Shown here: in pieces, positions 39,040 to 49,776 of the stretch
Layout: each line of letters starts with the position of its first letter
How positions within the stretch are numbered: the first letter of the stretch is position 1
Source: Desulfobacca sp.
Lineage (GTDB): Bacteria > Desulfobacterota > Desulfobaccia > Desulfobaccales > Desulfobaccaceae
Direction: 5' to 3'
Length of the DNA: 61,362 bases
Assembly: GCA_028695935.1 (NCBI GenBank)
Contig: JAQVHY010000002.1
Coordinates: forward strand, 1 to 61,362
Program-made: the position numbers and the translations under genes
Notes under the pieces: model-generated
What the model saw: the letters and a program-made list of their open reading frames with translations, nothing else
What the model was told of the DNA's origin: nothing
The model's database searches: none

Positions 39040-39557
39040 CTCCGCATTCTGGATTACACCAGCAAATTTCTAAATTACTATTTAAATCAAACAGTTGAAC
39101 GTATTTTGGGTGCGTTTTCGCCTGATCTGACAGCCTTCGCTCTGGGCCCCGACCTTATTGAGTACGCGGATCCGATGGCGCGCGGTCTAATCGCTCAGCC
39201 TGCGGCTTCCCTTAGTTGCCAGGAGACCGACTAACTTCTAAATTAATCCTAAGTACAGTTAATCAGATACAGCTATTTATAACAACTAGATATTTTTTTA
39301 TGCAACAAATAATTTAACTCCCCCACTCCCCCTAAAGAAGTAACAGAATTGCTCAGGGCAAGAGTCATCCTACAATATTTATAAATTATATCTATTAGTT
39401 ACCCCTAAATAATTCCGGGCGCAATAAACTGCCTTGCCCTAACCATCCAGGGTTTGGGGGGGTTAAACTGGTAAGTTGTCTTTCCCTTCGAGAATCTCGA
39501 TACTAAAGCGGATGGAGCTCGGGTCAGCTTTGCCTCTGGTGATGGCGGGGGACGAGA
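39040..39557. other. Convergent intergenic region after rho and the HTH gene
   Basis: A 518-base gap. Short GC-rich patches near 39115-39235 alternate with AT-rich stretches. I find no gene with a start, ribosome site and recognisable product. Confidence 0.35.
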
Positions 39558-40805
39558 TTAACGGCTCATCGAAGCTAAAAATTCGGCGTTACTCTTAGTG
39601 CCGCGCATCTTTTCCAGCAGAAATTCCATACTATCGATCGGACTCAGAGGAGCCAACAGCTTTCGCAAAATCCAGATGCGATTTAAATCTTCCGGGGGCA
39701 CCAGTAATTCTTCTTTGCGGGTTCCGGAACGATTGATATCAATCGAGGGGAAGATGCGTTTTTCGGTAAGCTTGCGCTCCAGCAGGATTTCCATATTACC
39801 GGTACCTTTAAATTCCTCGAAAATCACCTCATCCATCCGGCTCCCAGTATCAATCAGGGCGGTGGCAATAATAGTCAGACTGCCGCCCTCCTCAATGTTC
39901 CGGGCCGCGCCAAAAAAGCGCTTGGGTTTGTGCAAGGCGTTGGAATCCACCCCCCCGGAGAGGATCTTGCCGCTGGGCGGGACCACGGTATTGTAAGCCC
40001 GGGCCAGCCGGGTAATGGAATCGAGTAAAATAACTACATCGCGTTTATGTTCCACCAGCCGTTTGGCCTTTTCCAAGACCATCTCCGCGACCTGGACATG
40101 ACGCTGCGCCTGTTCGTCAAAGGTGGAGCTGACCACCTCAGCCTTTACCGAGCGTTGCATATCGGTCACTTCTTCAGGCCGTTCATCGATCAACAGGACA
40201 ATCAGGATGACCTTGGGGTGATTGCGGACAATACTGTTGGCAATATTCTGTAACAGCATGGTCTTGCCGGTGCGCGGGGCGGCCACGATCAGACCTCGTT
40301 GACCTTTGCCGATGGGGGTCATCAGATCCATGATGCGGGCCGAATAGTTATCCGGATCCGTTTCCAGCCGCAGGGGTTTATTGGGGTACAGCGGGGTGAG
40401 GTTGTCAAACAGGATCTTTTCCCGGGACATCTCCGGGTCTTCAAAATTTACCGACTCCACTTTCAGGAGGGCAAAATAACGCTCGCCATCCTTGGGAGGC
40501 CGGACCTGGCCCGATACGGTATCGCCGGTACACAGATTGAAGCGTCGGATCTGAGAGGGAGAAACATAGATATCATCAGGCCCCGGCAGATAGTTGTATC
40601 CGGGCGAGCGCAAGAAACCAAAGCCATCTGGCAGGATTTCCAGGACTCCCTCGCCATAAATGTAGCCGTTCTTCTCCGTCTGGGCCTGGAGAATGGCAAA
40701 GATTAGCTCCTGTTTGCGCATAGCCGCGGCGCCATCTACGTGAAACTCCCGCGCCAGACTGGCTAACTCCGCAATTTTCTTGTTTTTTAAGGCTGCAAGG
40801 TTCAT
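39558..40805 (-). CDS. rho: Transcription termination factor Rho
   Basis: 415 residues. Rho is the hexameric RNA-DNA helicase that ends transcription. The start [20 protein letters not shown] matches the family, and GAGG is placed eight bases before this ATG; an ATG at 40826 would add seven residues. The cold-shock RNA-binding domain has [20 protein letters not shown]; the motor has the P-loop [28 protein letters not shown] (Walker B, then the catalytic Glu) and the Q/R-loop segments [20 protein letters not shown]. Full length, with no N-terminal insertion. Confidence 0.97.
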   Translation of the reverse strand: MNLAALKNKKIAELASLAREFHVDGAAAMRKQELIFAILQAQTEKNGYIYGEGVLEILPDGFGFLRSPGYNYLPGPDDIYVSPSQIRRFNLCTGDTVSGQVRPPKDGERYFALLKVESVNFEDPEMSREKILFDNLTPLYPNKPLRLETDPDNYSARIMDLMTPIGKGQRGLIVAAPRTGKTMLLQNIANSIVRNHPKVILIVLLIDERPEEVTDMQRSVKAEVVSSTFDEQAQRHVQVAEMVLEKAKRLVEHKRDVVILLDSITRLARAYNTVVPPSGKILSGGVDSNALHKPKRFFGAARNIEEGGSLTIIATALIDTGSRMDEVIFEEFKGTGNMEILLERKLTEKRIFPSIDINRSGTRKEELLVPPEDLNRIWILRKLLAPLSPIDSMEFLLEKMRGTKSNAEFLASMSR

Positions 40806-40826
40806 AACATCCTCTTCTGGTAACAT

Positions 40827-41328
40827 TTTCTCTTCTCTTTCATGACAATCTCACGTTTAACCATCGGCTAAGCGTTGGCGATCCCTTGATAATCGTATTG
40901 GAATTAGGGATCGGGCTAACCTCGGGCGGTTCAGACTTCCCAGTCCTCGGTAGCCGACCTCGTCACCGCGGGCCGATCCTCGTTGCCGTGACTCTCTAGT
41001 CATTTTTTTAAGATATATTTTTTTCTACAGGGCCCGGCCCCGTTTTGCGCAGGGGTTGGCTGTACTCATCAATTTGGGGGCCAGCATTTTTTTTGACCCG
41101 CTGGCGTCGGGTGCAAACCTCGGTAAGTTTACAACTTCAGGGTTAACGAACTTAGGTAATCATCGATTGAAGGTCACGGAAATTGGGGGTTAAGTCTGGC
41201 TGATCGCCTGCTTCTTTTGAATATCTCATGAAAATTTATGGGGAATAGGGCTTGTGCGATAACTTATTATTTCATTCGGATAGACATATAATTCTCTTAA
41301 GGAGAGGTTATCTGGCACGGTAAACATT
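40827..41328. other. Upstream region of rho
   Basis: A 502-base gap between coaE and rho, both on the minus strand. CGATCCCT (40879-40886) and AGGGATCG (40906-40913) form an 8-bp stem 75 bases before the rho start and could belong to a regulated leader, since rho is often autoregulated by attenuation. No gene is visible. Confidence 0.4.
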
Positions 41329-41943
41329 TTATAAATTTTTGTCAAGCATAATCGGTTTGACTTTTTCTAAAATATTTTTAACCTTTTGGTGCGTTTCCTC
41401 AAGAGTACCGCGGTTATCGATCACGTAATCCGCTCGCCGGACTTTATCCACCAAGGGGGCTTGGGCCTGGAGCATACCCGCAATCTGAGAATAGCTCCGC
41501 CGGTCCCTTGATTGGAGGCGGCGAATCTGGGTGTCACGGTCGACATCGACCACGATCACCAAATCATAGGCCGACTCTAACCCCAATTCAAAGAGCAAGG
41601 GCACTTCTACCACTACCAACGGCACCCCCTGGGCCTCGAGCCGTCGTAGTTGCCGCTCAAGGGCTTGAGCAATCCAGGGGTGGGTCAATTCGTTCAGGCG
41701 TTGCCGCGCCGCCGGATCGGTAAATACTCGCTGCCCCAGTTTTTCCCGCTTAAGGGTACCGTCCGGGTCAAAGAACTCTGGACCAAAGGCCTGTCGAATA
41801 GCCTGGTTAGCAGGTTGCCCGGGGGCCACTACCTCCCGGGCCAATTCATCAGCATCAATTACCGCCACGCCCAAGTCGCGTAAGTACTTAGCCACCGTGC
41901 TTTTGCCCGAGGCCACACCTCCGGTCAGGGCTATCTTGAGCAT
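41329..41943 (-). CDS. coaE: Dephospho-CoA kinase
   Basis: 204 residues. It phosphorylates the 3'-OH of the ribose in the last step of CoA synthesis. The P-loop is LTGGVASGKSTVAKYL, the substrate Asp is in VIDADELAREVV, and the lid region is DRRSYSQIAGMLQAQAP. The ATG overlaps the end of the pseudouridine synthase gene by 13 bases, which suggests coupling. The order YacL-like, rluD, coaE is compact on the minus strand. Confidence 0.96.
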   Translation of the reverse strand: MLKIALTGGVASGKSTVAKYLRDLGVAVIDADELAREVVAPGQPANQAIRQAFGPEFFDPDGTLKREKLGQRVFTDPAARQRLNELTHPWIAQALERQLRRLEAQGVPLVVVEVPLLFELGLESAYDLVIVVDVDRDTQIRRLQSRDRRSYSQIAGMLQAQAPLVDKVRRADYVIDNRGTLEETHQKVKNILEKVKPIMLDKNL

Positions 41944-42899
41944 GCCGCCCGCGGTTCCAAGAAATTTAATACTACCTGAAAATCATTCGGCAAGTCAGCC
42001 TCAAAACTTAAAATTTTGGCCGTCCGGGGATGACGCAAAGTTAATTTCCAGGCATGCAACAATTGTCGCGGCACCAGGGTCTTAAGCTTTAGGAGCTCCG
42101 TTGGTAGCGCGGACAGACGACGCGCCCCACCCCCATAAGTCTGATCCCCGACGACCGGATGCCCCAGGGCGGCCAGATGCACTCGAATCTGATGGGTCCG
42201 ACCGGTATGTAATGCTAATTCCAGCAGGGTTAGAGGCCCCGGGTATTGCCGCAACCGTCGCCAGGAGGTATGAGCTTCCCGACCACGTCGGCCATAAACA
42301 GACATTTTCTGGCGTTCTCGTGGATGCCTCCCGATAGCTTGGACGATCTCACCCTGTGGTTCCGCCAGTTGCCCCCACACCAGGGCCAGATAGATCTTGG
42401 ACACCAAACGTTGTTTAAATTGGTTTACCAGAGACTGATGGGCCACATCCGTCTTGGCCACTACCAGCAGGCCGCTGGTCTCTTTGTCCAGGCGGTGTAC
42501 CAGTCCCGGCCGCTTAACATCGCCGATCCCCGCCAGGTCCGGGCAATGGTGCAATAAGGCCTGCGCCAGGGTTCCGGTTCGATGTCCGGCTCCGGGATGG
42601 ACTACCAACCCCGGTGGCTTATTGATGGCCAGCAGATGCTCATCCTCAAATATTATCGCCAACGGGATCGGTTCCGGAGTCAGCGACCAGGTCTCCGGTT
42701 CCGGCGGGGTCACTAGCAGTTGATCTCCAGGTTGCACCCGATAATCCGCGGCCCGGCCCCCCTGGTTAACCAAGACCAGTCCGCTCTTGATCCATCTCTG
42801 GATGCGAGCCCGGGAAATGTTGCTTAAGCGACGACTCAGAACCTGGTCCAGACGGAGACCCTGCTCCAAAGCCTCGACCGTCAGGGCAATATGGGTCAT
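41931..42899 (-). CDS. rluD: 23S rRNA pseudouridine synthase, RluD family
   Basis: 322 residues. An N-terminal S4 domain (residues 14-75: RLDQVLSRRLSNISRARIQR) precedes the RluA-type catalytic domain. This carries the catalytic Asp in GLVHRLDKETSGLLVV and the blocks INKPPGLVVHPGAGH and LHTGRTHQIRVHLAALGHPV. RluD makes the pseudouridines of helix 69. An S4-bearing RluA-family member without a closer test could also be RluC-like, but the architecture and length fit RluD. It overlaps its neighbours on both sides. Confidence 0.9.
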   Translation of the reverse strand: MTHIALTVEALEQGLRLDQVLSRRLSNISRARIQRWIKSGLVLVNQGGRAADYRVQPGDQLLVTPPEPETWSLTPEPIPLAIIFEDEHLLAINKPPGLVVHPGAGHRTGTLAQALLHHCPDLAGIGDVKRPGLVHRLDKETSGLLVVAKTDVAHQSLVNQFKQRLVSKIYLALVWGQLAEPQGEIVQAIGRHPRERQKMSVYGRRGREAHTSWRRLRQYPGPLTLLELALHTGRTHQIRVHLAALGHPVVGDQTYGGGARRLSALPTELLKLKTLVPRQLLHAWKLTLRHPRTAKILSFEADLPNDFQVVLNFLEPRAACSR

Positions 42900-43924
42900 T
42901 TAGACTGGTACGCGGCCGAGAGATTATTACTGTCTTTGATCTCGGTAAAAATCATCCGTCCCGCGGTGGTCTGGAGAACACTGGTGACTGAGACATCAAC
43001 TTGCTTACCGATATAACGCCGGGCATTTTCAATAACTACCATGGTGCCGTCATCCATATAGGCCACCCCCTGCCCTTGGGACTTGCCCTCCCGCAGGATA
43101 TGGACATGTAAGATTTCTCCCGGCAGCACCGCGGGCTTCAGGGCATTGGCCAACTGGTTGATATTCAAAACCTCGATGCCTTGTAAGTCCGCAACTTTAT
43201 TGAGATTAAAATCGTTGGTGAGAATCTTGGCGTGGGTCTTAAGTGCTAGTTCGATGAGTTTGGAATCAACCGTGGCCTTAGAAACCCCGTCATCAGTGAA
43301 TTCCACCCGCACCCGGGTATTCTTCTGAATACGTTTCAGGATATCTAGACCCCGACGGCCGCGGCTCCGCTTCAAATTATCGGCGGAATCGGCGATATAT
43401 TGCAATTCTTCCAACACAAACTTAGGCACGATAAAGGTACCTTCAATAAACCCGGTTTCGCAGATATCGGCAATCCGTCCATCGATGATGACACTGGTGT
43501 CTAAGATCTTGGGTTGGAAGCGCAAACTTTTATTTTCTTCTAAAAATAGAGGTGTCGTTACCTCGGCCATCTTTTTGCCTCCCAGCACCAGACCGATATA
43601 GCCGAAAATAGCGGAGAAGGAAATGTAGATGGGGATTTGCAGGAAGGATTGTCCGAGATATTTCTCAAACGGATAACTGGCTAGCTTGGCAATGCCTAAA
43701 CCAATAAACAGCCCCAGGGTTCCCCCCAGGATAATCTTCAATGGCACCCGCTTGATTACCCGCTCTAACTGTAAGGTAAGCAGGGCAATCAGCAGTCCCG
43801 CCAGGGCTCCAACCCAACTGGTCCATCCCAGGTAGCTATACTGAGGTATCTGGCTGCCGATCAGGTAGCCGCTGACGGAACAGATGGTCCCCAACACCAC
43901 CCCGACCACAATTTTGTAACCCAC
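42896..43924 (-). CDS. YacL-type membrane protein with PIN and TRAM domains
   Basis: 342 residues. Four N-terminal membrane helices (about 5-27, 34-52, 64-82, 96-116) anchor a PIN nuclease domain (140-260), with the acidic residues in KILDTSVIIDGRIADI, FVLEELQYIAD and ILTNDFNLNKVA. A C-terminal TRAM domain (280-335) should bind RNA. YacL-like proteins are common near carD and isoprenoid genes; their RNA target is not established. The GTG start has GAGGTGA about eight bases before it, and the stop overlaps the rluD start. Confidence 0.9.
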   Translation of the reverse strand: MGYKIVVGVVLGTICSVSGYLIGSQIPQYSYLGWTSWVGALAGLLIALLTLQLERVIKRVPLKIILGGTLGLFIGLGIAKLASYPFEKYLGQSFLQIPIYISFSAIFGYIGLVLGGKKMAEVTTPLFLEENKSLRFQPKILDTSVIIDGRIADICETGFIEGTFIVPKFVLEELQYIADSADNLKRSRGRRGLDILKRIQKNTRVRVEFTDDGVSKATVDSKLIELALKTHAKILTNDFNLNKVADLQGIEVLNINQLANALKPAVLPGEILHVHILREGKSQGQGVAYMDDGTMVVIENARRYIGKQVDVSVTSVLQTTAGRMIFTEIKDSNNLSAAYQSK

Positions 43925-44134
43925 TTTAAATTCACCTCATTTCCGGGTTAACCATTCGGGGGGAGCTTTGAAAGAACAACGATATTATTCATTAACCCAG
44001 CGCCGCCCGGACCCAGGCGTCAACAGAGCTTTAACTATCCCGACGATGCTTAATCAACTGTGAGAAAGGAAATCGGCCCGTTCAACTGCACTAATTATCG
44101 CCTGGCCGCGGATAGGAAAATTTACAAAATAAAG

Positions 44135-44626
44135 TTAACTCTCTGAAATATCGAGAAGTTTCTGGATATCCGCTTCAATCTCGATTTCTTCTTTTTTTCT
44201 GGCAATAGAAAGCTCTTTAATTAGCAGGTTCTTGGCGGTATCTAACATCTTGCGCTCACCAAAAGACAAATCCTTGTCGGACTTTAGGAGTGAAAGGTCC
44301 CGTAGTACTTCGGCCACTTGAAACAGCGACCCGGTTTTAATCTTCTCCATATAATCCCGATAACGACGGTTCCAGGTCTGATGTTCCACCAGCCGCTTCC
44401 GACTTCCCAGAATTTCATAAATTCGGGCTACGGCTTGAGGATCGATAATGCCCCTTAAACCAACGGCTTGGGCATTTTGGGTAGGGATCATAATGATCAT
44501 ATTGTTCTCTAAGATCCGCATTATATAGAATCTTTGGCTATTGCCGGAAATCTCTTTATCTTCTATGGATTCTATCACCCCCACTCCATGTGCCGGATAA
44601 ACGGCCAGGTCCCCAGTTTCAAACAT
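44135..44626 (-). CDS. carD: CarD family transcription regulator
   Basis: 163 residues. The N-terminal RNA-polymerase-interacting domain (FETGDLAVYPAHGVGVIESI, similar to the Mfd RID) binds the beta subunit, and the C-terminal helical domain (TWNRRYRDYMEKIKTGSLFQ, then LRDLSLLKSDKDLSFGERKM) contacts the promoter upstream edge. CarD/CdnL proteins stabilise the open complex at rRNA and other promoters. The ATG at 44626 has AAGGAG before it; an in-frame start 13 codons upstream lacks one. It is divergent from xseA. Confidence 0.93.
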   Translation of the reverse strand: MFETGDLAVYPAHGVGVIESIEDKEISGNSQRFYIMRILENNMIIMIPTQNAQAVGLRGIIDPQAVARIYEILGSRKRLVEHQTWNRRYRDYMEKIKTGSLFQVAEVLRDLSLLKSDKDLSFGERKMLDTAKNLLIKELSIARKKEEIEIEADIQKLLDISES

Positions 44627-44812
44627 AGTGTCACTCCTTCTGTTGCTTCTATAAGATATTAGCATAGCTTCACAAAAAGTGCAAGGTTATTTCCGGCGGA
44701 AAGAGACGGCTGTTTTAGGGTCAGGTTCGCTGACCAGCCCCGCGGTCTGGAAAATTGATTGCCGGGAGTTATTGACTGTGGTATGGTAACATAATTACAA
44801 GCGAATCTCGCC

Positions 44813-46159
44813 ATGGCGGAAGAATATCCACAGATCTATACGGTGACTGGTCTGACCCAGCAGATCAAAAGCCGATTAGAAACTAATTTCCCGCGGGTTT
44901 GGGTCAGTGGAGAGGTTTCTAATCTTCGCCGACCAGCCTCCGGTCACTATTATTTTACCCTAAAAGATGAAGCGAGCCAATTACGGGCAGTACTGTTTCG
45001 GGGCAATCATCAATACTTACGTCATAAACCCAGCGACGGTCGCCAAGTCGTCTGTCGAGGCCGGATCAGCGTCTATGAACCGCGGGGCGAATACCAGTTA
45101 CTGGTAGATTACCTGGAGCCGTTGGGAATCGGCGCCCTGGCCCAGGCCTTTGAAGAACTGAAACGGCGACTGGCCGCAGAGGGGCTGTTCGATCCGGCTC
45201 ATAAGCAGCCCCTGCCCTTTTTGCCGCGGCGGCTGGCCGTAGTCACCTCTCCGACCGGAGCGGCCATCCGGGATTTCTTGCAGATCTTGAACCGCCGCTT
45301 CCCGACCGTGGAAGTCTTGATCTGTCCGGTCAAGGTGCAAGGAACCGGGGCCGCGGCTGAAATCGTCCAGGCCCTGGACCTCTTGAATACCTTATCTGAC
45401 CTTGATGTCCTGGTGCTGGCCCGGGGCGGGGGTTCCTTAGAAGATCTTTGGGCCTTTAATGAAGAGGCCGTGGCCCAGGCCATTTTCCGCTCTCGGATTC
45501 CGGTAATTTCGGCCATTGGCCATGAGATCGATTTTACCATCGCGGATCTGGTCGCTGATGTCCGGGCCCCTACGCCTTCGGCCGCGGCCGAACTGGTGGT
45601 GCAGCGCAAAGAAGAACTAGCTCTCACCTTGCAACGCCTGGCTACCACCCTACAACGCCGCTTTCAGGCCCTGGTGCAGGGACGCCGGGAACGGCTGGGC
45701 CATCTCAGCCAACGGCTCCCCGACCCCCGGCGCCGGCTGGCGGATCTGCGTCTTAGGGTGGATGACCGCCTCGAACAGCTCCAGCGGGGGTGGCAGGCCC
45801 AACTGCGCGCCCGGCAGCATCGTCTCCAATTGGCTCAGGCTAACCTGCGGTTGATGAGTCCGCGGCGGGCCGCGGTGTCGGGACGTCAGTTGGTGGAACA
45901 GCAGGCCGCCCGATTGTACCGCTGGCTGGGAACCCGGCTGGCCAGCCAACGGCTACAACTGCAACATTTCCAGGAACGGCTGCAATCCTTGAATCCCCAG
46001 GCGATCTTAGACCGCGGCTATGCCATCGCCACTACCTTGCCGGATCAGGAAGTCGTGCGCGATGTCCAGCGGGTCCAGGTCGGCGCGGCCCTGCGGGTCC
46101 GAGTCGCCCGCGGCAGCATGGACTGCGAGATTCAGAAAATTAATAAAATATTAAACTAA
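44813..46159 (+). CDS. xseA: Exodeoxyribonuclease VII large subunit
   Basis: 448 residues. With XseB it degrades single-stranded DNA. The N-terminal OB domain includes RVWVSGEVSNLRRPASGHYY and YFTLKDEASQLRAVLFR; the catalytic region has VVTSPTGAAIRDFLQIL, ARGGGSLEDLWAFNEE and SAIGHEIDFTIADLVADVRA. The C-terminal half is a long Arg/Gln-rich coiled coil that binds XseB, ending at ILDRGYAIA. It begins a four-gene unit, and its stop overlaps the xseB start (TAATG). Confidence 0.97.
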   Translation: MAEEYPQIYTVTGLTQQIKSRLETNFPRVWVSGEVSNLRRPASGHYYFTLKDEASQLRAVLFRGNHQYLRHKPSDGRQVVCRGRISVYEPRGEYQLLVDYLEPLGIGALAQAFEELKRRLAAEGLFDPAHKQPLPFLPRRLAVVTSPTGAAIRDFLQILNRRFPTVEVLICPVKVQGTGAAAEIVQALDLLNTLSDLDVLVLARGGGSLEDLWAFNEEAVAQAIFRSRIPVISAIGHEIDFTIADLVADVRAPTPSAAAELVVQRKEELALTLQRLATTLQRRFQALVQGRRERLGHLSQRLPDPRRRLADLRLRVDDRLEQLQRGWQAQLRARQHRLQLAQANLRLMSPRRAAVSGRQLVEQQAARLYRWLGTRLASQRLQLQHFQERLQSLNPQAILDRGYAIATTLPDQEVVRDVQRVQVGAALRVRVARGSMDCEIQKINKILN

Positions 46160-46425
46160 TGACCACTACAAGCCGAAAAAATGTGAAGTCCGAAAACTTC
46201 GAGGAGGCCTTAAAAAGACTGGAAAACCTGATCCAGCAACTGGAAAGCGGTGATCTGCCGTTAGAACAGGCGCTCCAGACCTTTGAAGAAGGCATGCGAC
46301 TGGTCCGGTTCTGTACCCATAAATTAGACGAAGTGGAAAAAAAGGTCGAGATTCTGCTCCAGGATGAAGAGGGACGGTTGGTTACCCAGCCCTTTGTCGC
46401 ACCTGCCGAAAATACCGAGGTTTAA
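46159..46425 (+). CDS. xseB: Exodeoxyribonuclease VII small subunit
   Basis: 88 residues. The family signature is full: NFEEALKRLENLIQQLESGD, LPLEQALQTFEEGMRLVRFC and LDEVEKKVEIL. It forms helical hairpins that wrap the XseA coiled coil. The start codon overlaps the xseA stop by one base, giving coupled translation, and ispA follows after 12 bases. Confidence 0.97.
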   Translation: MTTTSRKNVKSENFEEALKRLENLIQQLESGDLPLEQALQTFEEGMRLVRFCTHKLDEVEKKVEILLQDEEGRLVTQPFVAPAENTEV

Positions 46426-46437
46426 TCTGGAGGGCGG

Positions 46438-47328
46438 ATGGAGCTGAAAACTTATCTGGCCGAGCGCAAGGCCCTGATTGACCAGGCGCTGGAAAAATAT
46501 CTGCCCCCGGTTGAGGGGCAGGGAGCCAGAGTGACCGTGGCCATGCGCTACAGCCTGATGGCCGGGGGCAAAAGGCTCCGGCCCATACTTTGCCTGGCCG
46601 CAGCCGAAGCGGTCGGCGGCAATGTTTCCGAGGCCCTGCCGGTGGCTTGTGCCCTGGAGATGATTCATACTTATTCCTTGATCCACGATGATCTACCGGC
46701 CATGGATGACGATGATCTGCGCCGCGGGCAACCTACCTGTCATAAAAAGTTCGATGAGGCCACGGCTATTCTGGCCGGAGATGGTTTGCTGACCGAGGCC
46801 TTTGTGATTATGAGCCAGGTAGCCCAAGGTTTGTCGGGCCGTAACGCGGTGGTTCTGGAGGTAATCAATCTGATCGCCCAGGCCGCGGGCTATCGGGGGA
46901 TGGTTGGTGGTCAGATGGCGGATCTGTTGGCCGAAGGCCAAAGCTTGGGGCTGCCCCAGATAGAGGCTATCCACAGCCTTAAAACCGGGGCCTTACTTAC
47001 TGCGGCGGTCCGATCCGGGGCCTTGTTAGGCGGTGGAAGCCCGAAGGCGGTAGCGCATCTTACCCGCTATGGCCAATGCTTCGGTCTGGCCTTTCAGATC
47101 ACTGATGATCTGCTGGATGTCGAAGGTCAGGCCGCGGAAATGGGCAAAGCTCCAGGGATGGACCTGCTCCGACAAAAAGCTACCTATCCCGGCATCCTGG
47201 GAGTGGAAACCGCCCGCCAGCAGGCCCGGCAGTTGGTCAGCCAGGCCAAAATGGAGCTGGCAGCTTTGGGGCCCGAGGCCGAGCCACTCCGGGAATTGGT
47301 GCAATACCTGTTAATCCGGCGACATTAA
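46438..47328 (+). CDS. ispA: Farnesyl/geranylgeranyl diphosphate synthase
   Basis: 296 residues. This short-chain polyprenyl synthase condenses isopentenyl diphosphate with allylic diphosphates. The first Asp-rich motif is [14 protein letters not shown] (DDxxxxD type) and the second is [30 protein letters not shown] is the substrate-binding opening. The xseB-ispA-dxs order is conserved across many proteobacteria. The product length (C15 or C20) cannot be fixed here. TGGAGGG precedes the ATG. Confidence 0.95.
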   Translation: MELKTYLAERKALIDQALEKYLPPVEGQGARVTVAMRYSLMAGGKRLRPILCLAAAEAVGGNVSEALPVACALEMIHTYSLIHDDLPAMDDDDLRRGQPTCHKKFDEATAILAGDGLLTEAFVIMSQVAQGLSGRNAVVLEVINLIAQAAGYRGMVGGQMADLLAEGQSLGLPQIEAIHSLKTGALLTAAVRSGALLGGGSPKAVAHLTRYGQCFGLAFQITDDLLDVEGQAAEMGKAPGMDLLRQKATYPGILGVETARQQARQLVSQAKMELAALGPEAEPLRELVQYLLIRRH

Positions 47329-47338
47329 GGGGAGGAAA

Positions 47339-49306
47339 ATGGCTACTACTGAGGATACTTCGAGTAAATTGCCCAGCACCGAGAGGGGTTCAAAAATGCT
47401 TCTATTAAACACCATCCGCAGTCCCCATGATCTTAAAAAGCTAGCCCTGGAACAACTGCCACAACTGGCGGCGGAGCTTCGGACCCAGATCATTGATACC
47501 GTCTCCAAAACCGGAGGCCACCTGGCCCCCAGCCTGGGGGTCATTGAACTTACTATTGCCCTGCATTACGTCTTCGACACCCCCAGGGATAAAATCATCT
47601 GGGACGTCGGCCACCAGGCCTATGCCCATAAACTCCTTACCGGACGTCAAGCTAGATTTCACACCCTACGCCAGTTCGGCGGCCTTAGCGGCTTCCCCAA
47701 ACGCGCCGAAAGCCCCTACGATACCTTTGATACCGGCCACAGCTCCACCTCGATCTCGGCCGCGCTGGGCGTGGCTACCGGTAAATGCCTGAAGCGCGAA
47801 CGGCGCCGCGTGGTGGCGGTGATCGGCGATGGCGCTATGACCGCCGGCCTAGCCTTTGAGGGCCTCAATAATGCCGGCGATCTCAATAAAAACCTGATTG
47901 TCATCCTAAATGACAACGAGATGTCGATTTCCCCTAATGTCGGGGCCTTATCGTCCTACCTGAGCCGTAAGCTGACCGGCAAGATCATGGTTTATATGAA
48001 AAGGCAACTTGAAGGCTTTTTGCGCTCGGTCCCCGGCATCGGCGAAGAATTGGTGGCCCTGGCCCGCAAAAGTGAGGAATCACTTAAATCCTTCTTAACC
48101 CCGGGCATGCTCTTCGAGGCCCTGAAATTTACCTATCTGGGCCCGGTTCAGGGTCACCGGATAGACCATCTGATTGAAACCCTAAATAATGTCAAAAACT
48201 TAAGTGGCCCGGTGCTGGTCCACGTGCTGACCACCAAGGGCAAGGGTTATCAACCCGCGGAATGCGATCCGACCAGCTTCCATGGTCTGGGCTGCTTTGA
48301 CCTGGAAACCGGTGAACCCAAGAAGAGCGTCAGTCAGGTCCCCAGCTATACCGAGTTGTTCGGTGATACCCTGGTGAAACTGGCCGCCGAGGATAAGCGC
48401 ATCGTCGCCATTACCGCGGCTATGCCGGATGGCACCGGACTGGTCAACTTCCGCCTCCATTATCCCGATCGGTTTTTTGACGTCGGCATCTGTGAGCAGC
48501 ACGCGGTCACCTTTGCCGCGGGTCTGGCCGTCGAAGGTCTGCGGCCGGTGGTAGCGATTTATTCGACTTTCTTGCAGCGGGCCTACGACCAACTACTCCA
48601 TGATGTCTGTCTGCAGAACCTGCCGGTAGTTTTTGCCCTGGATCGCGGCGGCGTGGTCGGCGAAGACGGGGAAACCCACCAGGGGCTGTTTGACCTGTCT
48701 TATCTCCGGCATCTGCCCAATATGGTGGTCATGGCTCCCAAAGATGAAGACGAACTGCGCCATCTGCTCTATACCGCGCTCCATCACCAGGGCCCGATTG
48801 CCATGCGTTATCCCCGCGGCACTGGGGTGGGGGTGCCGCTGTCGCCCACCTTACAGAAAATCCCCCTGGGGCAGGCCGAAGTCCTGGCCGAAGGCGAGGA
48901 CCTGCTGATCTTGGCCCTGGGCGCTTCCGTACACCCGGCCTTGAAGGCGGCTCGGGAACTTCAAGCCCGGAAATACTCGGCCACCGTGGTCAATGTCAGA
49001 TTTGTCAAACCCCTGGACCAAGCCCAGTTGCTCAGCCTGGCCGCCCGTCACGGCCGGGTGCTGACCGTGGAGGAGAACGTGGCCATGGGCGGGTTTGGCA
49101 GTGCGGTCCTGGAGCTCTTAGCCGATCACGGCCTCTATGGCATTCCGGTCAAACGACTGGCCATCCCCGATACCTTTGTAGAACATGGCACCCCCAAAAT
49201 CCTGCGCCAAAAATATGGCCTCGATGCCGAGGGCATCCTGACTAGCGCCCTAAAATTGTTAGAGCAACCCGCGATGCCGCAAAAGGTGGTCTGGGGGAGG
49301 TTTTAA
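47339..49306 (+). CDS. dxs: 1-deoxy-D-xylulose-5-phosphate synthase
   Basis: 655 residues. DXS makes the first intermediate of the MEP isoprenoid pathway from pyruvate and glyceraldehyde 3-phosphate with thiamine diphosphate. The blocks [36 protein letters not shown] (TPP motif), [20 protein letters not shown] and [20 protein letters not shown] are present. About 19 residues precede the usual start, but AAGGGGAGG stands before the ATG at 47339, so I keep it. It ends the xseA-dxs unit and supplies IspA. Confidence 0.97.
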   Translation: MATTEDTSSKLPSTERGSKMLLLNTIRSPHDLKKLALEQLPQLAAELRTQIIDTVSKTGGHLAPSLGVIELTIALHYVFDTPRDKIIWDVGHQAYAHKLLTGRQARFHTLRQFGGLSGFPKRAESPYDTFDTGHSSTSISAALGVATGKCLKRERRRVVAVIGDGAMTAGLAFEGLNNAGDLNKNLIVILNDNEMSISPNVGALSSYLSRKLTGKIMVYMKRQLEGFLRSVPGIGEELVALARKSEESLKSFLTPGMLFEALKFTYLGPVQGHRIDHLIETLNNVKNLSGPVLVHVLTTKGKGYQPAECDPTSFHGLGCFDLETGEPKKSVSQVPSYTELFGDTLVKLAAEDKRIVAITAAMPDGTGLVNFRLHYPDRFFDVGICEQHAVTFAAGLAVEGLRPVVAIYSTFLQRAYDQLLHDVCLQNLPVVFALDRGGVVGEDGETHQGLFDLSYLRHLPNMVVMAPKDEDELRHLLYTALHHQGPIAMRYPRGTGVGVPLSPTLQKIPLGQAEVLAEGEDLLILALGASVHPALKAARELQARKYSATVVNVRFVKPLDQAQLLSLAARHGRVLTVEENVAMGGFGSAVLELLADHGLYGIPVKRLAIPDTFVEHGTPKILRQKYGLDAEGILTSALKLLEQPAMPQKVVWGRF

Positions 49307-49368
49307 GCGGTATTCATCTTGCCCCTTTCCCTTGTCGGGAGTGTGTCGGGGGATGACAAAAGAGCATA

Positions 49369-49399
49369 AAATTAGGGTAGGCTTTGCCTACCCTAATTT
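49369..49399 (+). terminator. Strong hairpin after dxs
   Basis: AAATTAGGGTAGGC and GCCTACCCTAATTT pair perfectly over 14 bp with a three-base loop. A T tract after the stem is missing on the plus strand; on the minus strand TTTTATGC follows. It probably ends dxs transcription or protects its 3' end. Confidence 0.6.
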
Positions 49400-49527
49400 A
49401 CCGTGAAAAACTTCTAGGTTCTGGTTGACATTGAGGGGTGGAAAATTGCGTCTTATCTTTGGCCGTTGGCATGCTTTCGCCTCTTTGCCAGACATGAATT
49501 TCCCTGTTGTTAGCAACTCCTTCCCAG

Positions 49528-49566
49528 GTTGTACTTGATAAGAATTTGACGTCAAATTCGTACAAC
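49528..49566. repeat. Nested palindrome in the dxs 3' gap
   Basis: GAATTTGACGTCAAATTC (49542-49559) is an 18-bp perfect palindrome. Outside it, GTTGTAC (49528-49534) pairs with GTACAAC (49560-49566), with seven unpaired bases on the left side. It may be a protein-binding site or a cruciform. Confidence 0.5.
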
Positions 49567-49776
49567 AGCTAATTTAGTCGCAATGCCGTTAACTGAAGCC
49601 CGTTGATTGGCCACTTGCGTGGCGGTGTTGGAATAGGCGGGGGAATTTCAGACCGGAACGGGGTCGATAGTCAGGGGTAGAAAACATTGGATAAACTCGG
49701 GAAGAAAAGATGGACAGAATCTTTGTTTCTGTCCAACCCGATCTGGAATCTTCACAATGTGATCATGTGAAAACAT

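Larger units (their letters stand above)
49307..49776. other. Convergent intergenic region with two hairpins
   Basis: Between dxs and the PEP-synthase-like gene. It contains a terminator-like hairpin (49369-49399) and a long palindrome (49528-49566). I see no gene in the remainder. Confidence 0.45.

Noticed and set aside
49434-49470. Promoter starting with TTGACA after dxs
   Set aside because: No acceptable -10 box lies 16-18 bases downstream and there is no plus-strand gene beyond it.
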